64,000 bases of DNA from Eunapius fragilis (Eukaryota > Porifera > Demospongiae > Spongillida > Spongillidae). The DNA lies in NCBI GenBank assembly GCA_963681505.1, contig OY811988.1:1855306-1919305 (forward strand), read 5' to 3'. This document shows, piece by piece, positions 51,021 through 61,857 of this stretch (its first letter is position 1; the number at the start of each line of letters is the position of its first letter). Made by a program: the position numbers and the translations under genes. Under the pieces are notes generated by a model that made no database searches, was not told the origin of the DNA, and worked only from the letters and a program-made list of their open reading frames with translations.

Positions 51021-52540
51021 ATCCATCTGCTAGTACTAGCACAGGCCTTCATGAAATTGTATTTTGAATCAAACGAGATCTGTGGTAAAGAAATACATGT
51101 ACATGTAAACGTCTGTCAACAAATCGTATATATTAGTTGCCAGCTTGAACATATGCAAACGCACAGATAATGAAGGTCCCCATGGACTCTGTAGAACTAA
51201 TATAAGAACACAAATAGCTGAGAAGTCCGGCATTGCGTGCAAAACGTAGTATACTAGTTATCAGGCATCCTGTAAGCTTTATATCTATATGTATAAAAAT
51301 ACAACATCGATGTACTTCATTGCAATCCAGCAACCTCATCAACCACACTGACAATTTGTATAAGCACGAGTTCACTTCGATCATATGACAAACTATATTG
51401 ACAATCTTACAACCTATCTGCAACCTTAAACAACCATATGACAAAATTGTCATAAACTGCATTGACAATCTTACAACCTTCCACAACCATATGACAAACC
51501 TGTTGATAATCTTACAACCAACTGCAACCTATCTGCAACCTTCCACAACCATTAAACAAGCATGTTTATCTTACAAGGTTGTAAACAAAGTTGCCACAAC
51601 CATGTGACAGGCTTGTCACAAGCTGGCCATTTTTACTTGGGCACCCAGAACGCTTTTGTGAGTGCTGTCACCATTCAATGAAGAGAATCAGGCAGAAGAA
51701 GTGCACCATAAGTGTACACTGACACCATTTGAATGGGAGGAACATAGAATTGAAGGGTGTAAGGTACATATATACTACATCCCTGCTAGAGTTCACACAC
51801 GTAACATCCTATGCAATACACAGGTGTGTGAGCACTTCAAAGTTATTGCACAAGGAGGTAACTCCAGAGAGCTCACTGTTGGCAGAGGACATCAACCAGG
51901 CCTCACACCAAACATGGTAGATGCACATTTTTGGAATATTGCCCCTCCTCCAGTCTTCTCGCGGGAGCCGCACCCACCATTGTCAAGCCAGAACAACACG
52001 ACTGTCCTCGATGAGTTGAAATGTGTGGTATGTGCAAACGTGCTTTCACAGCCCCTTGAGCTACCATGTGGAAAGCTGGTCTGCACCAGTTGCATTGTAG
52101 AGCAAGTGACAGCCTCAGCCACAGTGTGCCCTTGCTGCTTGCTGGATGGTGACTTGGTCCCCACTGAGATCAGACCAGCATCCAACCTTATACAACTGCT
52201 GCTAAACGATGTACTGGTTCAGAGTGTAGTGTGCCATAGGGATGAAAAGGCTGGATACTATGAAGAACATGAGTGCACACAATCCCTTACTGCTGGTGAA
52301 GAGAGAGAAGCAGCGGGATTGTTGAAGAGGGCCATCTCCACCAGCCCTGATCAAGCCACAGTACAGCTGGCTACAGGAGGGACGGTTAGGTGTACCAATG
52401 ATATTCATGAAGTTAACAAAAGCCCGGCATCCAACTACAGCTGCTTGTTCCAGGACTGTCAAAAACACGGTGTTCAGAGATGCATACAGCTTGAAGTGTC
52501 ATCAGTGGAGGGGAACCATCAGCCCTGCTTGAGAGTGAGC

Positions 52541-53988
52541 AGGGTTCGACGTAAGGGTTGCCCCATAAATGACATACATTTATGTGGTACGACTATCATA
52601 GCATGTTTAGCAGCTAACATAACAACGCGTCATCAACCACAGCATATGCAAACCCTAAGGATATAAAATAAGCAAATTCACTATGTCTATGACGTTCAAT
52701 TAACATAATTAGCACCAATCGTCATCAATACTATCAGAGATCATATATAGAGGGATTGGAAACGAGGCCAATCAACACTAATTAACACGGACAATGCTAC
52801 CTATGACTTTTAAGGCTTCAGGTGCAGCTAACTATAAAACCTATGCTAAGATCTAAAACATTCACCAGATTCAGAACATCAGGTACTGAGAATAGCTTGG
52901 GTGGAATGTTATTGACCATAGGAAAGTTGTTTACATCGAAGGTAGAATTGAGTATTCTCACAGCCCATACTATCTCGTCCTTCACCACCACAGACATCAG
53001 CACAATTGGCTTCATTACATCCATGGACTTGCATTTTGCACAGGGTAAGTGGTATCAGGGAGGAAATTACCCAGGATGGAGGAAAAGATAACATTTATAG
53101 CCTCCTACCAAGCTCATTACTAGAACTTGTCTTTAAATCCTTACAAACCGACAAAGGGAATGATACAGGTAGGGATGCAGGTAGAGAAGGTTCAGGTGAT
53201 TCATGCTTAGGAACTCTTTCATCGCACACAAGCATGCGAACCACATGAATGCAATGTTGAGGAATGGAGACAACGAGAGAGAGTTGCTTCCTTTTCCTTC
53301 TTTCTAGGTTCTTCACGGGGCATAATCGGAATCGCCGTGTACTCATACCTACATGTACAAACAAATCAGATATAAATAACAGAGATCGCATTACACGCAA
53401 AAGTACCCTCTTCGAATAAAATACACAATACACAGTCGAAATCATGTGCAAGAGAATTTTTTTTTTGTATAGGATGGCGTAGATACGGTTCCACAAAGTT
53501 ACGCTTGGTAAAACGAATTTCGCTGTCAAAAATCGATATAGCGGACGCGATAGACACGATGGCTTAATAGAAACCCTACGGTCGACTACAACAGACTATG
53601 CACAATCACATTTTATGAAGTTTGAGCAGAATACCCACTGCGTTTAGGAACAGTACCCCCACAAATAAGTACACGCGCAAGTAAAGTACCTTACGAAGAC
53701 TTGTTCGTAAATAAATAACTGTATTTACTTAAGGCAAGTATTTTTGCGCATTTGCTGATACCGAAACACAGCTAACTCACCGAGGCTGATGCACACAAGC
53801 AGATTTTCTATCCTTCCCTCCAGAAATCCACCCCTTCCAACACATATAGAGGTGTGAACGCACTATTGAGCATTGCCCGCGCACCCATGTACAGGAGTCT
53901 ATGGCGCACGTGATTCGTTTCCAATCCCTCTATATATGATCTCTGATACTATGAAGTCATTTATGGCAACCCCCTTACGTCGAACCCT
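52541..53988. mobile_element. AGGGTTCGACG foldback carrying a GGGATTGGAAACG element
   Basis: The outer ends AGGGTTCGACGTAAGGG and CCCTTACGTCGAACCCT are perfect 17-bp inverted repeats, followed by TTGCC..ATAAATGAC on both arms. Within lies 52748-53932 with TAGAGGGATTGGAAACGA ends, flanked on both sides by inverted TATCAGAGATCATATA, as if inserted at the centre of the foldback. There is no transposase. It breaks RAG1-like copy 3. Confidence 0.75.
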
Positions 53989-54100
53989 ACATCGAATGAT
54001 GAAGAGAAGAAGTCATTACTGGAGAAGGCAGGGATAACAATCATCTCAATTGGCCCAGCTGAAGTATTGGCCATTAAAACTGGCCTTACTATTCCCTGAA

Positions 54101-54690
54101 ATAGACTGAGGCTTCCACGGGTGTTTCATTCCATTGAAAAAATGGACATTAGGTCTCGTCCCCATATTTGGCGGTAGAACGATTAAGTGGGACCTCATTA
54201 TAGCATAGCTGTGAAATGTAGGTTATCCTGAACAATCCGTTCAAGGAAAGGTAAATACAGTTGAACATATGGATTAGGCATCCTTGGAGGACTACAGACA
54301 TACCAACGTTATGTTGTTTATGTTAACGTACGTATATTGAGCCTGGGCTGATAGCGCTCCATTTGGAGTCGTCATCTTCGAAAAAACTTTTTTCTTTTTT
54401 TTGCCTGACAAGTGGTCTATAAAATGGTATGAGTGTATACAAGAGTGCTGTCTCTACGAATTCTGGCTATCTCTGTTACTAGACATATTTACTGTGAGAC
54501 GTACCAAGGCTCTGAATATGGCTGTTATTTTAACATGGCGGACGCGGTCTCGTTGATTCACGGATGAATATTCAGTGTATGTACTATCGTAAGCGTCCGA
54601 TGTCAGTGCATGTGTGTGTTGAGCCTACGTGAGAAAATATACAGTTGAATTAAGCCAAAAGTGCTGCTTTTTGTTTTTACTTACCTGCAA
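54101..54690. other. No gene recognised
   Basis: Sequence between RAG1-like copies 3 and 2. No coding or repeat feature is supported. Confidence 0.45.
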
Positions 54691-56742
54691 TACCTTGTGT
54701 ACATGATTACAAATAAATGCTCCACCATGGTACTGCTGGCGTTTGACATTGAGAGATTGGAGTACAGCTTCTACCCTCTTCACAAATGGTCCCTCTAGCT
54801 GACAATGCAAACCCCTTTTCTAACTTCAGATTCATCACATCACTGATCTTTTTGCCTACATCCATTGGCATGAGGATAACATGTGTTGCCTAATATCCAG
54901 TAACTAACCAACTCTGCTATTTTACTGCTGTAGCTTATGTCTTCCTCTGCTAGGCTAGAGAGAAGAGGACTGATTTCTCCCACAATCATTGCAGAGTAGT
55001 TGAAGAGATCCTTCAGACTGATGCGTTCATGATGTAACACTTCCAGTTGCTCTTTGAGTGCAGTCAGCTCCCTCGGTGCGTTGCATACTCTTCATAGGAT
55101 GCCATTGTTAGCCCTGTATTTTTAGATAACTGCAAGCTGAGCCTTAAATCCAAGAGGTGGCATTCCTCCTCAAGTAAGGAGTACAGTTTGTAGAATATGC
55201 CCATGGATATATGTAGTCCTAGAAGGTAGACCTTTAAAAAGGCATGGAAATGAATTGACCAATCAGAATATTTACCTGGGTCAATGGAATAACAAATAAG
55301 GGTTCTCCCTTGCAGTTATTAAAAAATTTCACTTTCCTTATATCCCCTCGAGATGCTACAAAGCATTTGTAGTCATCAAACATTGACTGAAGGTTCCGTT
55401 CGAGAAATGGGGCTCTCAAACTGCAACTACTTTCTAGGTCATCAAGTGTCACCAAACATCATAAACATGGCTGCTTCCCTATGTTAAGGTATGTACATGT
55501 TGTGTGTTTCCCTTATCTTTAAATCCAGCTCGCATACCACTTGCGCCTGAATGGTGATTTAATGCACATAAAAACTCGTGATAGAAAGAGTCTGATATTG
55601 TAACCTCTGTAACAGTTGCAATTGTAAATAAAGCAATGTTGAGTGAGCAGATATTTTATACTTCACTTCCATTGAGACATGCCTAAATTTGTCACTCCAC
55701 CCTTGTACCTATTCAAGGGCTATGTGAAAGTTTGCAATGGTGTCTTGTGCCTCAAAGCATGCAAACACACATGTACTGTGGATTGAGTTTGGTAACTTAA
55801 GAGTTTTAGTGCTACAGTTTTGCTCACTTTGAGATAAACGAGCCTTTGTCCCTCGCACTAAAGTCAGTGGCTGTATAAGATAAGAAATAGGCTTTAAATA
55901 TTACTTTAAATATTACCAACTTTGTTGTTATAACTTACAGTTCCTCCTGTCTTAATTTCTAAAGGTGTTGTCATTTGTACTTTCAGACATGATTCTTCTG
56001 ATCACTTTACAAGTCATTTGCTCTTCAAGAACTCCAGACCTTTGGCACTCATGTGAGTCATAGCCACCTGCTCGTACATCCCTATTGCATGTTACATAGA
56101 CGGCATTGCCGGTATTATGTCTGAAGCTGGTTGCACAGAACATGGTACCAAGTTAACAGCATCTTCACAGACAACATTGCACTGCAACTTCAGTGGCTGT
56201 GACAACATTCCTTTGCACATAGGACATGTGAGTAAGTCTATGACTGAAATGACCTGTGTTGGTGCTAATGCAGGGTCCTTTTTACCACACATGATCTTTC
56301 AAGGTGCAATGGTGTTTATATGACGAAGCAGAGCACTTGGTGTGATGCCTGCATGGTTGTCGCCCTGCTTTCCGTGGCTCTTTAAAGTGGATCATGAGTA
56401 TACATGTATGGTTTCCTGAAATTGTGTAATGTGTACATGTATTATTGTGTGCATGTGTATGTGCATATGATTAAACTTATGAGGTCATGTCAATATGTTT
56501 ACCTTGCATGTACTGGGACAGTGTAGGGACCGATTGTATGGCTTTAAAATACACTTGTATAGAATCTTCTTCTCAGAAGCTTCTTTAATCCTGGACAAAG
56601 CAAGTCTACAAGATTTGCAGAAGCTGGGGGGAAAGTCAGCTGTGCCGTTGCTGATGTCAATTTCAAAACATGTCCTGAGCTCCACTGAGAAACTAGCACA
56701 GCTATATGTTGTCTCTTGATAACAAGCCGAGGGTTTTTTCAA
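54691..56742 (-). pseudogene. RAG1-like transposon copy 2, lacking the first two acidic motifs
   Basis: Minus strand. 56710-56590: YSCASFSVELRTCFEIDISN then FPPSFCKSCRLALSRI (RAG1-like zinc domain, first CxxC lost). 56230-56092: LLTCPMCKGMLSQPLKLQC with the middle of the RING deleted. About 56090-56020: VTCNRDVRAGGYDSHEC. After a gap, 55440-55255: PFLERNLQSMFDDYKCF and VKFFNNCKGEPLFVIPLTQ, which belongs after the second acidic motif. 54790-54690: KRVEAVLQSLNVKRQQYHGG then FICNHVHKVLQ before a GTAAG donor. The GGDKGGG and GDYEF exons are missing here, and the final GEQGAES exon was not found. Confidence 0.65.
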
Positions 56743-56924
56743 AAATCTGTGTCCACAGACCCTTCAAAAACGGTGTACTTGGAATCGTGGAATATCCATT
56801 GCCGTACGGTACATGTAATCAAAGCACGTGACTTCGATTTATTCATGATTAAACAAACGAAAAGTAACCGTTTTGTTCTCTGACCAGAAAATATGTCTAG
56901 ATATAAACTGAACACGTATAGAAT

Positions 56925-57300
56925 GTGCAATGATTCCTCTTTACGAAAAGGTAAGTTTCATGCCCAACTATCAGGCGTTTTTTCGAGAAAAATTGCTTGC
57001 CGTTTGAGCGTTTCATGATATCCAAATATGACCATGACCTGCGCGGAGTTAGTAAGTAAAAAATAACACGCCTTGACTGTGCGCATATATCTTATCTAGT
57101 ACAGAAATGAATGTAGAAATGCTTAAAAGATTTTCCTTCTTTTATTGCAAGCTTTTTTGTGATAAAAATAAGTTTAAGAACATAAACCACATTATAATGA
57201 GCTCCTTCATTCGTCAGGACACTAAGAATTCCGTACATGTAATACGATTCTAATTAGAAAACCTAATGTCCATCTCGAAACAGCCGTGCTTCTAAGACAG
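56925..57300 (+). repeat. Dispersed repeat shared with 25981-26370
   Basis: Same order of blocks as the interior of the 24.8-27.0 kb element. It lies between RAG1-like copies 2 and 4. Confidence 0.6.
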
Positions 57301-57348
57301 TAAGGAACTTTATAAACATCATAATAATTAACCTATTACTTGTCCAGG

Positions 57349-57990
57349 TGGCTCAAAGCATCAGATGTTTCTCTAGCTGGGGAGGAAAGGATGTGCTATG
57401 TCTGCAGGCGAATTGTGGGCAACCACTTGAAAGAGAGATGACTCTATTTTCATTTCCATCCACTTCTGGTGGTGAGGAGATTAGGGGAGCTGCGTTAGTT
57501 TACATTCCAGATGTGGTTCTAAAGACTGTTAAACTTTTGGAAGAGAATCAAAGGTTAGGGGTGCTTAAGGCACACACCAGATATACAATTAATTTGTTTT
57601 GAAATCTAATGCAGGATGGCTTACCTGCCATGATGGGGTCATTTCTGCTAGTGAGATATGGCTAAAGCTTGGAGGGGACAAAGGAGGTGGCTCATTCAAG
57701 ATGAACTTCCAAATAGTGAATGTTGCAGCGCCTAACCCAGTCCACAACACCTGCGTGTTTTGCAGCTTTGAAGTGGGCGACACTGTTACCAACTTCCACA
57801 TAGCACTTGACCGTTACAAAGATCAAGTAGCACATCTGCAAGGGATGGAATGGAGGTATGAACAGTTATCTAACATGACAGCGTAAAGAATAAAATGAGC
57901 ATTACACAAACAGGCAATACACATTCAAGTTGTTCATGTGTGGGGACTACGAGTTCATTACTAGAATGTATGAGCTATCTGGAGCAAGTG
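57349..57990 (+). pseudogene. RAG1-like transposon copy 4, exons with first two acidic motifs
   Basis: Exons inferred: 57349-57552 (CFSSWGGKDVLCLQANCGQ to KTVKLLEENQR, with SGGEEIRGAALVYIPD), 57614-57855 (GWLTCHDGVISASEIWLKLG then GDKGGGSFKMNFQIVNV, Asp codon at 57677-57679), and 57913-57990 (QYTFKLFMCGDYEFITRMYE then LSGASG, Asp codon at 57945-57947). They are joined by introns of about 60 nt with plausible GT..AG ends. The last exon ends at the same GTATGT donor as copy 1, and the intron after MEW is also shared. These exons are open and in phase. No third motif follows, because satellite units begin at about 58375. Confidence 0.75.
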
Positions 57991-58647
57991 GTATGTGAAA
58001 AACTGGGGCCAAAAAAATGCGTATCAATATTTCACTTCATAACCAAATAGCCAACAAAATGGCTACTTTTAGACCGTTTGAAAACTGCTTCAGAAAATTC
58101 GTGACCGCACGCGTGGGATAAAAAACAAGCAAACGAGATGAGACGTACACGGAAAACGTTGTTTTGTAGCCCACGGAACTTCCTGAGAGTGGCTATAGCC
58201 ATTAGAACTCACGGGGTCCATGACCGCTTAGAAGTTAGCCGTACATTCCACAGCCGCACATTTCACACATATTAGCACTGATTAAAAACAATCCGCAGGC
58301 CGCGTATGCGTGAACATGATTACAAGTACATATACTGCGATACATCACTACATGTAGACATTTCGGGACCTCAACCTAGAGGCTGCCTGACATTGCCATG
58401 TCTAGCTCATGTCATTGGCCCCTCCCACCTGAGGACCGTGGCTATGTCATCATAGCACCCACAAACATTGAGTAAGTTAGATACTGCATTGTAAGCCAGG
58501 AAGCATGGTACTGGTGAGGCTGTGCATTCTGGACCTCACCCAGAGGCTACCTGACTTGGTAATATCCAGCTCATGTCATTGGCCCCTCCCACCTGAGGAC
58601 CGTGGCTATGTCATCATTGCACCCACATACATTGAGAAAGTTAGACT

Positions 58648-59023
58648 ACGGTGGCCCGGTAGGTCGCGGGTACGAGCAGCGGTTTGAGAGCAAAAATGAG
58701 TACGAGCAACGGTCTGAGAGCAAAATTGCGTACGGTCCGAGAGCAAAAACGCGCAGGAGCTGAGAGCAAAAATGCGTACGAGCTGAGAGCAGTTGTTTAC
58801 ATTGGATTTAGGCATTACGCCATTTGTTTTTTTCTTTTAAAAAATGGCTTCCAGAATCCAGATGCATCGCTAGCGTCATCCGTTTGTAACTTTCCCAAGG
58901 GCTGTTAACATCCTGAGGCAGCGCAAGGCAGCTATTCTCGATCCCTGATTGCGCACCGGTGTGTAACTGTGTGTGGGCATGAGTGTCTTGTGTGTACGTG
59001 TTTGTGTGTGTGTGTGTGTGCGC

Positions 59024-59115
<92 letters not shown>

Positions 59116-60180
59116 TTTGTCTGCATCATGCATGTGTATGTTCTAGGCGTTAAAGAAGGGAAATTTACTTTTAAATCATGCATACTTTCATTTATTGTTT
59201 TGTCCCACTATTGATTGGGCCGAGGATCTTGTAACACTCAAGATTGAGATAATCAGCTTCAACCCAGAACTCTCTAAGTTGCTGACATGTCCCTCTCTCT
59301 CTCTCATTGCGTTGTTGCAGCTTTGATTGCCTCCCTGTCATTCTCAGGCTTGGGCAGTGCTGTTAACAGTAGGCGACGGCAGTGTTCAACACCAAGGTCT
59401 CCCTCTCCAATGCCATCTCTTCTCTGGACTCTCCCATTCCCCAGAGGGTCTTGTCAGGAATGATAATGATATAAGCTCGACATTTCCACATCTTGTTGGA
59501 GTCTTCCTCCCCAGCCAACAGAGCTTACCTTCTGTCAGTAGCAGTTAGCTCCTCATGCTTCCTCTTGGCTACCGGTGGTACCTTCCCCCCTTTTGGTGAC
59601 CAAAAGGGTTGAGAGCAGTATTGGGGTAGAATGGGCACATAGACTAATCGGAAGTATCCAACTCAAGCCACCACCAATGGTCATCTGGTACTCATTGGAA
59701 TCCAGGTACAAACCCATACCAGGGGAAGTGACCACCGATAGCCAAGAGGAAGCATGAGGAGCTAACTGCTACTGACAGAAGGTAAGCTCTGTTGGCTGGG
59801 GAGGAAGACTCCAACAAGATGTGGAAATGTTGAGCTTATATCATTATCATTCCTGACAACACCCTCTGGGGAATGGGAGGGTCCAGAGCAGAGATGGCAT
59901 TGGAGAGGGAGACCTTGGTGTTGAACACTGCCGTCGCCTACTGTTAACAGCACTGCCCAAGCCTGAGAATGACAGGGAGGCAATCAAAGCTGCAACAACG
60001 CAATGAGAGAGAGAGAGGGACATGTCAGCAACTTAGAGAGTTCTGGGTTGAAGCTGATTATCTCAATCTTGAGTGTTACAAGATCCTCGGCCCAATCAAT
60101 AGTGGGACAAAACAGTATGCATGATAAAAAGTAAAATTTCCCTTCTTTAACGCCTATGATGCAGACAAAACCACACACAT

Positions 60181-60222
<42 letters not shown>

Positions 60223-60417
60223 TTCAGACAGCCGACTTATTGCAAATTAAATAAGATGAGATCACTGCTTTCTATATGCGTAAGAAGCTCTGAAGATAAG
60301 TTTAAAACTTAATTTAGAAAACATAACGCACCGTGCTTTTGGTAAATCTCCCAAGACTGCTCTTAACTGTACCAGTGTATGACAAATAAAGAGATACACA
60401 TCACGATGTAAAAGGAA

Positions 60418-60483
<66 letters not shown>

Positions 60484-60959
60484 TGTACACACACGCCCGC
60501 ACACACACACAAACACGTACACACAAGACACTCATGCCCACACACAGTTACACACCGGTGCGCAATCAGGGATCGAGAATAGTTCCCTTGCGCTGCCTCA
60601 GGATGTTAACAGCCCTTGGGAAAGTTACAAACGGATGACGCTAGCGATGCATCTGGAAGCCATTTTTTTAAAGAAAAAAAAACAAATGGCGTAATGCCTA
60701 AAACAACTGCTCTCAGCTCGTACGCTCTCAGCTCCTGCGCGTTTTTGCTCTCGGACCGTACGCAATTTTGCTCTCAGACCGTACGCAATTTTGCTCTCGG
60801 ACCGTACGCAATTTTGCTCTTAGACCGTACGCAATTTTGCTCTCGGACCGTACGCAATTTTGCTCTTAGACCGTACGCAATTTTGCTCTCGGACCGTTGC
60901 TCGTACTCATTTTTGCTCTCAAACCGCTGCTCGTACCCGCGACCTACCGGGCCACCGTA
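58648..60959. mobile_element. 2.3-kb near-perfect palindrome inside the satellite
   Basis: CTACGGTGGCCCGGTAGGTC at 58646 and its complement ending 60961. Arms of about 1.1 kb pair almost base for base: GCGCACCGGTGTGTAACTGT, GGGCATGAGTGTCTTGTGTG, CTTACCTTCTGTCAGTAGCA. Each arm carries a (GT)n/(CA)n tract (58996-59114, 60180-60221 and 60420-60480). The centre lies near 59600-59720. The right arm has extra 23-bp units (CTCTCGGACCGTACGCAATT...) at 60765-60890. It is a foldback element or an assembly hairpin. Confidence 0.75.
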
Positions 60960-61337
60960 GGTAATATCCAGCTCATGTCATTGGCCCCTCCCACATGAGG
61001 ACCGTGGCTATGTCATCATTGCAAACACATACATTAAGTAAGTTAGACACTGCATTGTAAGCATTGGTACTGGTGAGGCTGTGCATTCTGGACCTCACCC
61101 AGAGGTTGCCTGACTTGGTAATGTCTAGCTCATGTCATTGGCCCCTCCCACCTGAGGACCATGGCTATTACATCATTGCACTCACATACATTGAGTAAGT
61201 TAGATACTGCATTGTAAGCAGGGAAGCATGGTACTGGTGAGGCTGTGCATTCTGGACCTCACCCAGAGGTTGCCTGACTTGGTAATGTCTAGTTCATGTC
61301 CTTGGCCCCTCCCACCGGAGGACCATGGCTATGTCTA

Positions 61338-61662
61338 GTCGGGCGGGCCCTACCACCGCGTTTGGTCGGGTGGTAGGGCGTCAAGCCTATACCAAGATTT
61401 GTGCAGAACAGTTATGTAATATATGCTGTGAAATCATTATGTTATAATATACACATTTATGTGGTTTACCACCACCGTACCAAAATGGCAGAAGCGGCCA
61501 CAAGCCATACATGTAGGGCTATCTCACATCAACCGCTAATTGGGTGATAATGAACCCACTTGAACGCTGCAATTCGATTGGAGCTGCAATGCCCATTGCA
61601 GCAGCACAAATCTTGACGCCCTACCACCCGACCAAACGCGGTGGTAGGGCCCGCCCGACTAG
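61338..61662. mobile_element. TIR element with TAGTCGGGCG ends and 9-bp target duplication
   Basis: TAGTCGGGCGGGCCCTACCA at the left and the complement at the right give TIRs of about 50 bp, nearly identical. GGCTATGTC flanks both ends. Neighbouring satellite units show the uninterrupted GGCTATGTCATCATTGC, i.e. the empty site. A 9-bp duplication fits Mutator-like mobilisation. No coding capacity. Confidence 0.9.
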
Positions 61663-61857
61663 GCTATGTCATCATTGCACCCACATACATTGAGTAAGTT
61701 AAATACTGCAGGGAAGCATGGTACTGGTGAGGCTGTACATTCTGGACCTCACCCAGAGGTTGCCTGACTTGGTAATGTCTAGCTCATGTCACTGGCCCCT
61801 TTCACTGACGACCATGGCTATTACATCATTGCACCCACATGCATTGAGTAAGTTAGA

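Larger units (their letters stand above)
46616..51648. mobile_element. 5-kb element with subterminal tandem repeats, in RAG1-like copy 3
   Basis: The left end ACATAAAAATGGCTAGCTGG and right end GGCCATTTTTACTTGG are inverted. Next to them are arrays of short units built on AACCATGTAACAAGGTTGT (46650-46760) and, inverted, ACAACC/GACAA units (51370-51600). GCACCCA is repeated at both borders (left 46619-46625, right about 51641-51648), consistent with a 7-8 bp target duplication. No transposase was seen inside. It hosts several smaller elements. The hAT class is suggested by target size and subterminal repeats. Confidence 0.7.
46460..54100 (+). pseudogene. RAG1-like transposon copy 3, split by two insertions
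   Basis: Plus strand. 46485-46620 reads VCGKRLMKSGQKKSTYECK then LLIAFAINTTDIAPMHP and stops at an inserted element. At 51648 it resumes exactly with HPERFCECCHHSMKRI, completing the RAG1-like zinc domain. Then TPFEWEEHRIEGCK, a 60-nt intron (51764-51823), and VCEHFK. RING-like part: ELKCVVCANVLSQPLELPC, LVCTSC, VCPCC (52015-52140), then the finger VVCHRDEKAGYYEEHEC and a TAGEEREAAGLLKRA helix. The frame then slips (LTKAR...TTAACSRTVKN is in another frame, about 52410-52470). A second insertion occupies 52541-53988. The linker resumes at about 53996 as EEKKSLLEKAGI and AEVLAIKTGLTIP, ending in a stop. The transposase core is absent. Confidence 0.75.

Noticed and set aside
60616-60960. Open frame with repeated Ser/Arg/Asn-type units
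   Set aside because: Translation of the 23-bp CGGACCGTACGCAATT repeats in the palindrome arm.
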